Assembly: GCA_013361595.1 (NCBI GenBank)
Contig: JABFXT010000011.1
Coordinates: forward strand, 1-5,223
Direction of reading: 5' to 3'
DNA: 5,223 bases
Source of the DNA: Nocardia sp.
GTDB taxonomy: Bacteria > Actinomycetota > Actinomycetes > Mycobacteriales > Mycobacteriaceae
Shown here: positions 1 through 4,357 of the stretch, piece by piece
Numbering within the stretch: the stretch's first letter is position 1
Layout: each line of letters begins with the position of its first letter
Notes under the pieces: generated by a model
The model's input: only the letters and a program-made list of their open reading frames with translations
What the model was told of the DNA's origin: nothing
The model's database searches: none
Program-made: the position numbers and the translations under genes

Positions 1-185
1 ACCCCGTCGGCTTCCTCGGAGACGGCTTCGACCGCCAGGCGAAGCTCGAAACCTTTCCGGCGCACCGGATTCGGACGGGACAGCAGTGGGGCGGCGGGGC
101 CGGAGACGAAGAGGCTCCGATACGCGTCGATCACCGTGCCGAGGGCCCGTAGCGGCCCGGAGGGGACGAAATCCGGGACGCTCAC
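1..185 (-). CDS. N-terminal part of a probable PDR/VanB-type oxidoreductase (ferredoxin reductase), cut by the left edge
   Basis: This minus-strand reading frame starts at GTG (185-183) and stays open for 61 codons to the window edge. The codons are strongly G/C-ending, as in real genes here. GGAG at 195-192 lies six bases before the GTG, and an in-frame TAA lies eleven codons upstream of it, which fixes the start. The protein begins MSVPDFVPSG. Around residues 35-61 it has a segment (LSRPNPVRRKGFELRLAVEA, then VSEEADG) resembling the entry to the flavin-binding beta-barrel of phthalate dioxygenase reductase/vanillate demethylase reductase proteins. These pass electrons from NAD(P)H through flavin to a 2Fe-2S centre serving a Rieske oxygenase. 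The flavin, NAD and iron-sulfur motifs lie outside the window, so the family call rests on a short match. A strong hairpin separates it from the transporter genes upstream, so it probably has its own promoter. Confidence 0.58.
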   Translation of the reverse strand, partial: MSVPDFVPSGPLRALGTVIDAYRSLFVSGPAAPLLSRPNPVRRKGFELRLAVEAVSEEADG

Positions 186-270
186 GGGATACTCCGACCG
201 GCCATGGCGGTCAGCTTACAAAGCGAACGAATTCGCCTGCAATGGCGAGTCCGGGGCCGGATGGGCGGTG

Positions 271-299
271 TCCGCGCGGCGACAGCGCCGCCGCGCGGA
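271..299 (-). terminator. Strong GC-rich hairpin after the SMR gene pair, probable terminator
   Basis: Bases 271-281 and 289-299 form a perfect 11-bp stem (TCCGCGCGGCG on the minus strand) with a 7-base loop. It begins 7 nt after the TAG stop of the second SMR gene. No T-tract follows, which is common for actinobacterial terminators. The position directly after the last gene of the unit supports termination. The rest of the 186-306 gap holds only the ribosome binding site of the next gene; I see no clear promoter in it. Confidence 0.62.
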
Positions 300-306
300 G
301 CATCCG

Positions 307-639
307 CTATTCCTCGGCGTCCCGGTGCGGGACCAGTTCCAGGCCGATGACCGCGACCACGATTCCGGTCAGGCAGACGAGCTTCGCGGCAGTGACCGCC
401 TCACCCCCCGAGATCATCGCGTACGCCACCGTCAGGGCGGTGCCGACGCCGGTCCAGACGGCATAGGCGCTACCGATCGGGATATCGCGTACCGCCCGGG
501 CCAGCCCGAGCATGCTCGCCGCCAGGGCGACGAAGAAGACGGCGCTCGCCACCGGCTCGGTCAAACCGGCCGATCTGCCGAGTGCTGTCGCCCAGACAGC
601 TTCGCAGACGGCGCTGGCCAGCAGAATGATCCATGCCAT
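307..639 (-). CDS. SMR-family transporter, SugE/Gdx type, second subunit of a paired guanidinium exporter
   Basis: A 110-residue, four-helix inner-membrane protein of the small multidrug resistance family. It keeps the Gdx-type binding-site residues: Glu13 (proton/substrate carboxylate), Trp16, Ser42, Tyr59 and Trp62, the last two in the signature GSAYAVWTGVG (56-66). Position 10 is Ala where the partner and E. coli SugE have Gly. The helices are roughly 3-20, 30-49, 57-76 and 84-102. The ATG (639-637) follows the TGA of the upstream SMR gene after one base, so the two should be translationally coupled. SMR proteins work as antiparallel dimers exchanging substrate for protons. Lys/Arg here lean to the even loop and C-terminus (Arg48, Arg51, Arg106) over the odd loops (Arg22, Lys86), the reverse of the partner, which suggests a fixed-orientation heterodimer. 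The upstream guanidine riboswitch makes guanidinium the likely substrate. The family call is very safe; the heterodimer is inferred. Confidence 0.93.
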   Translation of the reverse strand: MAWIILLASAVCEAVWATALGRSAGLTEPVASAVFFVALAASMLGLARAVRDIPIGSAYAVWTGVGTALTVAYAMISGGEAVTAAKLVCLTGIVVAVIGLELVPHRDAEE

Positions 640-640
640 C

Positions 641-955
641 TCAGCTCACCGCCTTCAGGCCCACGACGGACACGATCAGCAGGGAGAGCAACAGGATCCG
701 CGCGGTACCCGCGCGCTCCCGGCCGGTGACGACGGCCCACACCACGGTCAGTGTGGCGCCGACACCCACCCAGACGGCATACGCGGTACCGGTCGGCAGA
801 TCGATCATCGCCCAGGCCAGTCCGGCCATACTCAGGACCAGGGCGACGACGAACAGGACGGTGGGTTTCCAGCGGCGGAAACCGTGCGAGGCGGACAGTG
901 CGACGGCCCAGACGGCCTCCAGCACGCCCGAGAGCAGCAGAACGAGCCAGGACAT
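641..955 (-). CDS. sugE: SMR-family transporter, SugE/Gdx type, first subunit of a paired guanidinium exporter
   Basis: A 104-residue, four-helix SMR protein. The ATG at 955-953 is chosen because GGAAGGG (968-962) lies six bases upstream and the protein then begins MSWLVLLLSGVLEAVWAVAL, closely matching SugE. The frame stays open to 1240 upstream, but that stretch is the riboswitch and the permease gene end. Gdx-type residues are all present: Gly10, Glu13, Trp16, Ser42, Tyr59 and Trp62, with the signature GTAYAVWVGVG (56-66) and a GLK ending (99-101). Loops 1 and 3 carry Arg27, Arg28, Lys30, Arg79, Arg81 and Arg86, while the opposite side has only Lys101. By the positive-inside rule the termini face out. 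With the downstream gene it should form a guanidinium/proton antiporter. Expression is expected to be switched on by guanidine through the riboswitch in its leader. Confidence 0.95.
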   Translation of the reverse strand: MSWLVLLLSGVLEAVWAVALSASHGFRRWKPTVLFVVALVLSMAGLAWAMIDLPTGTAYAVWVGVGATLTVVWAVVTGRERAGTARILLLSLLIVSVVGLKAVS

Positions 956-961
956 GACGAA

Positions 962-968
962 CCCTTCC
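962..968 (-). promoter_or_regulatory. Shine-Dalgarno site of the SMR pair, adjoining the riboswitch
   Basis: GGAAGGG on the minus strand, six bases before the ATG at 955. It begins at the base after the riboswitch P2 stem ends (969). The GGGU at 964-961 can pair with the conserved aptamer segment ACCC (993-990), offering a way to hide the site when ligand is absent. The pairing is visible; its regulatory use is inferred. Confidence 0.8.
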
Positions 969-1010
969 GAGTCAGTCTTGTCGCGATGCGGGTACTGCTC
1001 CCTCGTCCGC
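969..1010 (-). promoter_or_regulatory. Guanidine-III (ykkC-III) riboswitch aptamer
   Basis: Read on the minus strand from 1010, the elements occur in the order expected for this class: GCGG (P1 5' side), ACGAGG, GAGCAG (P2 5' side), UA, CCCGC (P1 3' side), a short variable AUCGC, GACAAGA, then CUGACUC (P2 3' side). From memory, the Thermobifida fusca aptamer of known structure has CCGG, ACGAGG, U, GCGCCG, UA, CCCGG, a variable loop, GACAAGA and CGGCGC. The single-stranded core segments are identical, while both stems differ in sequence and still pair: GCGG with CCGC, and GAGCAG with CUG-CUC, leaving one bulged A. The fold is a compact pseudoknot binding guanidinium. It ends at the base before the Shine-Dalgarno of the SMR pair, so control is probably at translation initiation, with ligand favouring expression. 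I see no convincing promoter just upstream; transcription may start within or before the permease gene end. Confidence 0.93.
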
Positions 1011-1029
1011 GAGCCCGATCGCCGGGCTC
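1011..1029 (-). other. Perfect hairpin abutting the riboswitch 5' end
   Basis: On the minus strand GAGCCCG (1029-1023), loop GCGAT, CGGGCTC (1017-1011): a 7-bp perfect stem ending at the base before the aptamer. No T-tract follows. It may insulate aptamer folding from upstream RNA or contribute to ending permease transcripts. The loop lacks the ACGR motif of guanidine-II hairpins. Confidence 0.45.
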
Positions 1030-1051
1030 CACAGCGGCAACGAACGGGGGT

Positions 1052-1070
1052 CCGCCGGAATTCCCGGCGG
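1052..1070 (-). terminator. Hairpin after the EamA permease gene, possible terminator
   Basis: On the minus strand CCGCCGG (1070-1064), loop GAATT, CCGGCGG (1058-1052): a perfect 7-bp stem starting 18 nt after the permease stop codon. C-rich sequence follows, not a T-tract. Its location after the gene favours a terminator, but read-through into the riboswitch and SMR genes is possible. Confidence 0.42.
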
Positions 1071-1088
1071 TGAGCGGAACCACCATCG

Positions 1089-2195
1089 TCACGGGCCGGT
1101 TCGCGCCGGTGCGGTCGCGATCCGGTCGTTCGCCGGATACGCGCCCACCGTGGGGCCGTCCGGTGCTCCGGGCTCGGTGGGCGGTGCCACCGGATCGCCG
1201 GCGCCGGGCACGATCTCCGCGGGCCGGGATATGCGGTCACCGGCCGGCCCGCTTCCCCGGGGATCGGGTACCGGGCGCCCGAGCCGGGTGCGGACCGCGA
1301 TTGCGGCGCATGCGACGACTGCCAGGGCGCCGAGCGCGGTGGACCAGGTCAGGGGCTCGCGCAGGAGCAGCGCGGCCCAGCCGAGGGTCAGTACGGGTTG
1401 GACCAGCTGGATCTGGCTGACCTGTGCCATCGGCCCGCGCGCGAGGCCGCGATACCAGGCCAGGAAACCCAGGAACATGCTCACCACGCCGAGATAGGCG
1501 AACGACGCCCACTGTGCCGGCGAGCCGGTCGGCGGCCGGACGGCGGCCGCCACACCGCTGAGCGTCACCATCACCGGAGCGGACAGGACGAGGGCCCAGG
1601 AAATGGTCTGCCACGGTCCGAGTTCACGGGACAGCAGCCCACCCTCCGCGTATCCGAAGGCAGCCGCGACGACCGCGCCGAACAGCAAGAGATCCGCCCA
1701 TCCCGGAGCGGCGAACCCGCCGCCGCGGAAGGCAGCGAAGCCCACCGCGGCCACGGCGCCCGCGGCCGCGGTGAACCAGAAGACGCGCGGCGGCTGTTCG
1801 TCGCCGCGCAGTACCGCCAGCACCGCCGTGGCGGCCGGAAGCAACGCGATCACCACCGCGCTGTGGCCCGCCGACGTGGTGGTGAGCGCGAAGGTGGTCA
1901 GCAGCGGGAAACCCGCGACCACCCCGCCGGCGACGACGCCCAGACGGATCCATTGGCCGCCGCGGGGTAGCGGTTGCCGGGTGATCACCAGTGCGGTCGC
2001 GGCCAGGACGGTGGCGACGGCGGCTCGCGCGCAGGCGACGAACAGGGGTGACATGCCACCGTCGGTGACGGCGATCCTGGTGAGCGGGACGGTGAGCGAG
2101 AACGCGGCCACGCCGAGTAGTCCCCAGGCCGGGCCATGGAGAGCGGGGGATAGCGGTGCGCGGTATCGAAGAGTAGCGCTACTATGTTCCTTCAT
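1089..2195 (-). CDS. EamA/DMT-family ten-helix permease
   Basis: A 368-residue inner-membrane protein with two EamA repeats of about five helices each. Approximate segments are 24-43, 49-72, 84-103, 110-129, 138-156, 167-185, 196-217, 227-249, 262-279 and 285-303. The GYAEGGLLSRELG stretch (181-193) and the QIQLVQPVLT to LLLREPLTW region (261-284) are typical of the drug/metabolite transporter superfamily, whose members often export amino acids or other metabolites. The ATG at 2195-2193 is chosen because the next candidate, GTG at codon 29, would cut helix 1. No Shine-Dalgarno precedes it, but TATCGT (2206-2201) suits a leaderless transcript. The gene is divergent from the MocR regulator and their start codons overlap, so the regulator probably controls it. 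Odd feature: about 65 polar Pro/Gly/Ala-rich residues follow the last helix. The substrate cannot be read from sequence; the PLP-binding regulator suggests an amino compound. Confidence 0.9.
   Translation of the reverse strand: MKEHSSATLRYRAPLSPALHGPAWGLLGVAAFSLTVPLTRIAVTDGGMSPLFVACARAAVATVLAATALVITRQPLPRGGQWIRLGVVAGGVVAGFPLLTTFALTTTSAGHSAVVIALLPAATAVLAVLRGDEQPPRVFWFTAAAGAVAAVGFAAFRGGGFAAPGWADLLLFGAVVAAAFGYAEGGLLSRELGPWQTISWALVLSAPVMVTLSGVAAAVRPPTGSPAQWASFAYLGVVSMFLGFLAWYRGLARGPMAQVSQIQLVQPVLTLGWAALLLREPLTWSTALGALAVVACAAIAVRTRLGRPVPDPRGSGPAGDRISRPAEIVPGAGDPVAPPTEPGAPDGPTVGAYPANDRIATAPARTGP
2172..2183. promoter_or_regulatory. 12-bp perfect palindrome, candidate MocR operator
   Basis: AGTAGCGCTACT is its own reverse complement. 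Its last four bases overlap the regulator's -10-like hexamer (2180-2185), and it coincides with codons 5-8 of the permease if that gene starts at 2195. A protein bound here would block regulator transcription and could obstruct the permease transcript just after initiation. TAGCG also occurs at 2151 and TAGCA at 2205, possible extra half-sites. Operator function is inferred. Confidence 0.45.
2180..2185 (+). promoter_or_regulatory. -10-like hexamer of the MocR gene, suited to a leaderless transcript
   Basis: TACTAT fits the actinobacterial TAnnnT -10 pattern. Eight bases separate it from the ATG at 2194, so transcription should begin at or within two bases of the start codon. No Shine-Dalgarno lies before the ATG, which agrees with leaderless translation. 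No good -35 box is visible. Confidence 0.5.
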
Positions 2196-3609
2196 GTCCG
2201 ACGATAGCAGCTCGCGGATCGTGGCGGACCTCCGTGACTGGATGGCCACCGCTCCCGCCGGGGCGAAACTGCCGTCCACCCGCACATTGGTGGCGCGGTA
2301 CACGGCGAGTCCGGTCACGGTCCAGAAGGCGTTGCGCACACTGGTGGCCCAGGGGCTGGTGGAGAGCCGGCCGGGCGTGGGGACCTTCGTGCGGACGCTG
2401 CGCGCCGCCCGCCCGGCCGATTACGGCTGGCAGACCGCGGCGCTGGGCGCACCGCGCAGCCGCCGCACCCAGATGTTCACCTCGCTGCGCACCGTGCCCA
2501 ACGACAAGATCGCCCTGCATTCGGGCTACCCGGACCGGGAACTGCTCCCGGTCCGCCTGGTCCGCGCCGCCTTCACCCGGGCCGCGCGCAGCGACGCCGT
2601 ACTCGATCGCCCACCCACCGCCGGTCTGCCGGAACTCCAGGCCTGGTTCGCGACTGAACTGGCGACCGTGGCACCCGCCGCGATACTGCCGCCGACGCCG
2701 AGTGAGGTGATCGTGTTCGCGGGCAGTCAGAGCGGCCTGAACACGACCTTCCAATCGCTGGTGGGTCCGGGACGGCCACTGCTGGTGGAGTCGCCGACCT
2801 ACTGGGGCGCGCTGCTGGCGGCCGAACGGGCGGGCGTCCGGGTGGTCCCGGTCCCCAGCGGCCCGCACGGTCCCCGGCCCGAGGAGTTGGTCCGCGCCTT
2901 CGAACAGACCGGTGCGCGAGCCTTCTACGCCCAGCCGCATTTCGCCAATCCGACCGGCGCACAGTGGGCTCCGCAGGTCGCCGACCGTGTGCTCGAGGTG
3001 GTGCGGCAGCACGGTGCGTTCCTGATCGAGGACGACTGGGCACACGATTTCGGTATCGAATCGGTGCCGGTCCCGCTGGCCGCGCGCGACGACAGCGGAC
3101 ATGTGATCTACCTGCGCTCGTTGACCAAGAGCGTTTCGCCCTCGGTCCGGATCGCCGCCGTGGTCGCCCGCGGCCCGGCCCGCGATCGGATCCTGTCCGA
3201 CGCGCAGGCGGAGTCGATGTATGTGAGCGGGCTGCTCCAGGCGGTCGCGCTCGATGTCGTGACCCATCCGGGATGGCGTACCCATCTGCGCGGGCTCGGA
3301 CAGCGGCTGGCCGGTCGCCGCGATCTCCTGCTGACCGCGCTGCGGGAGCACGCACCCGGCGTACTGCCGGAACTGGTGCCCCGGGGCGGGCTCAACCTGT
3401 GGGCCCGGTTACCGGACCATACCGATCTGATCCGGCTCGTCCGGGACTGCGAGGCCGAAGGCGTGGTCGTCGCCCCGGGCGACGAATGGTTCCCCGCCGA
3501 ACCGCCGGGCGCCTACCTCCGGGTGAACTATTCCGGGCCGAACCCGGGCGCGTTCCCGGAGGGCGCGCGGATCATCGGCCGGGTACTGGCCCGGCAACAT
3601 CCGGCGTAA
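2194..3609 (+). CDS. MocR-type transcription regulator (GntR winged helix fused to PLP aminotransferase-like domain)
   Basis: A 471-residue protein, normal length for the family. Residues 1-68 form a GntR-type winged helix (LPSTRTLVARYTASPVTVQK, 26-45, and the wing ESRPGVGTFV, 57-66). Residues from about 100 onward form a fold-type I aminotransferase-like domain that senses rather than catalyses. Cofactor residues are visible: Asn252 in ANPTG, Asp280 in IEDDW, the Schiff-base Lys312 in SLTKSVSP, Arg319, and the carboxylate-binding Arg443 in YLRVNYS. The tyrosine usual two residues after the cofactor Asp (Tyr281 in GabR) is Trp282 here. The ATG at 2194 is used because the open frame upstream lies antisense to the permease gene and has no domain. 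It is divergent from the EamA permease, an arrangement common for MocR proteins and the transporters they control. It probably also regulates itself through the palindrome at 2172-2183. The effector is unknown, and nothing points to GabR or PdxR specificity. Confidence 0.92.
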   Translation: MSDDSSSRIVADLRDWMATAPAGAKLPSTRTLVARYTASPVTVQKALRTLVAQGLVESRPGVGTFVRTLRAARPADYGWQTAALGAPRSRRTQMFTSLRTVPNDKIALHSGYPDRELLPVRLVRAAFTRAARSDAVLDRPPTAGLPELQAWFATELATVAPAAILPPTPSEVIVFAGSQSGLNTTFQSLVGPGRPLLVESPTYWGALLAAERAGVRVVPVPSGPHGPRPEELVRAFEQTGARAFYAQPHFANPTGAQWAPQVADRVLEVVRQHGAFLIEDDWAHDFGIESVPVPLAARDDSGHVIYLRSLTKSVSPSVRIAAVVARGPARDRILSDAQAESMYVSGLLQAVALDVVTHPGWRTHLRGLGQRLAGRRDLLLTALREHAPGVLPELVPRGGLNLWARLPDHTDLIRLVRDCEAEGVVVAPGDEWFPAEPPGAYLRVNYSGPNPGAFPEGARIIGRVLARQHPA

Positions 3610-3632
3610 CCCGCGCTGCCGCCGGATGCGGG
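3610..3632. terminator. Weak hairpin between convergent genes, possible bidirectional terminator
   Basis: CCCGC (3610-3614) can pair with GCGGG (3628-3632) across a 13-base GC-rich loop in the 30-bp gap between the regulator stop and the stop of the secreted-protein gene. The stem is short and lacks a T-tract. The convergent layout makes a shared terminator expected, but the sequence support is thin. Confidence 0.25.
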
Positions 3633-3639
3633 CGACGCG

Positions 3640-4176
3640 TCAGGCCGGCCGGATCGAAACGGTACCGCGGCATACCGCGGCCTGGGGGTTGAGGAACCAC
3701 CAGCCGCCGCCGGTCCGGGCGGTCACGGTGAACGACACCGTGCCGACGCCGGGCCAGGCCCGGTTCACCGGGATACCCGGCTTCTGCTTCAGCATCTCCT
3801 CATCGCTGAACGCCGTACCCGAGGCACCGGTTGTCTCGTTGTGCCAGTCGACCTGGACCCGGGTGCCGTAGGGGGTGCTGCCGAAGATCGGGAACAGGCT
3901 CGCGGGCGGGTCGGGCAGATCGTTGCCGCCGCTGAGCAGCAGCGAGGGCTCCAGAACCGACCCGCCGGGCGGCAGGCTCGCGCCGGAGCTCGCCCGGATC
4001 TGCCAGGTGAACGGCGGTGCCCACGGCAGCGGATTGGCGCTACCGCAGGACATATCGGTGGCGGACGGAGGCTGGGCCGCCGCGGTGCCGGCGCCGGCCG
4101 TGACGAGCGCGGCCGCCGCGAGAACCGCGGTGGTGGGGGCGAGGGCTGCGGTGACGAACTTTCGTACACGAGGCAT
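3640..4176 (-). CDS. Small secreted protein of unknown function
   Basis: A 178-residue protein whose family I do not recognise. The start at 4176 is chosen because GGGAG (4186-4182) lies five bases upstream and the protein then opens with a textbook Sec signal peptide: basic MPRVRK, an Ala/Val-rich core (about 8-30) and an Ala-X-Ala site, probably cut near Ala34 (TAAA, then QPPS). The frame stays open upstream to 4431 but without this signal or a ribosome site. The mature part is about 144 residues with exactly two cysteines, Cys44 near its start and Cys169 near its end, likely forming one disulfide. Alternating polar and hydrophobic stretches (TRVQVDWHNETT, 105-116; GTVSFTVTART, 145-155) suggest a beta-sandwich, and no catalytic motif is evident. 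It stands alone, convergent with the MocR gene. Secretion is well supported; function is open. Confidence 0.82.
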   Translation of the reverse strand: MPRVRKFVTAALAPTTAVLAAAALVTAGAGTAAAQPPSATDMSCGSANPLPWAPPFTWQIRASSGASLPPGGSVLEPSLLLSGGNDLPDPPASLFPIFGSTPYGTRVQVDWHNETTGASGTAFSDEEMLKQKPGIPVNRAWPGVGTVSFTVTARTGGGWWFLNPQAAVCRGTVSIRPA

Positions 4177-4215
4177 AGGTGCTCCCAGGGGCCGGTGGTG
4201 GATGTATGGGATACG

Positions 4216-4221
4216 ACAGTA
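4216..4221 (-). promoter_or_regulatory. Possible -10 hexamer for the secreted-protein gene
   Basis: TACTGT on the minus strand fits TAnnnT and would give a leader of about 33 nt including the Shine-Dalgarno at 4186-4182. No clear -35 box is present, and other AT-richer steps nearby (TATCCC, CATACAT) could serve instead. Confidence 0.3.
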
Positions 4222-4285
4222 GCGAGCCGAGCGCGGCGGTCGGCAGATCTCGGCGATACCGGGCCGGCCGTCGCGCCCGACTCCG

Positions 4286-4310
4286 CACACCGTGCCCGAT
4301 GGCCGGTGTG
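4286..4310 (-). terminator. Hairpin after the peroxiredoxin/YHS gene pair, probable terminator
   Basis: On the minus strand CACACCG (4310-4304) pairs with CGGTGTG (4292-4286). Inside it, GCC pairs with GGC around an ATCG loop with one bulged A, giving ten base pairs in all. It lies 47 nt after the YHS gene stop and before the secreted-protein promoter region, where a terminator is expected. No T-tract follows. Confidence 0.45.
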
Positions 4311-4357
4311 GATCTCGCCGTCGATACCGATCGGCTTTCCGGTGCCGGGGCAGTAAC

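Noticed and set aside
1011..1070. Twin hairpins as a guanidine-II (mini-ykkC) riboswitch
   Set aside because: The loops read GAATT and GCGAT on the transcript, not the ACGR loop that defines that class. The guanidine-III match directly downstream is far stronger.
956..1240. N-terminal extension of the first SMR protein upstream of 955
   Set aside because: The strong Shine-Dalgarno and riboswitch occupy this stretch, and SMR proteins start directly at the first helix.
512..1420. Long open frame on the plus strand opposite the SMR genes and permease end
   Set aside because: Its translation is Arg/Gln/Gly-rich with no domain, and it is antisense to two unmistakable SMR genes and a riboswitch. 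High GC keeps such shadow frames open.
1603..2193. Upstream extension of the MocR frame by 197 codons
   Set aside because: The added part is low-complexity Ala/Arg/Pro-rich and antisense to the permease. The winged helix begins right after the ATG at 2194.
2196..2339. Longer permease start giving 48 more residues
   Set aside because: It would run antisense through the start of the MocR gene and both promoters, and the added residues are not membrane-like.
2182..3351. 389-codon open frame on the minus strand opposite the MocR gene
   Set aside because: Gln/Arg/Gly-rich translation without family features, fully antisense to a gene whose cofactor and DNA-binding motifs are intact.
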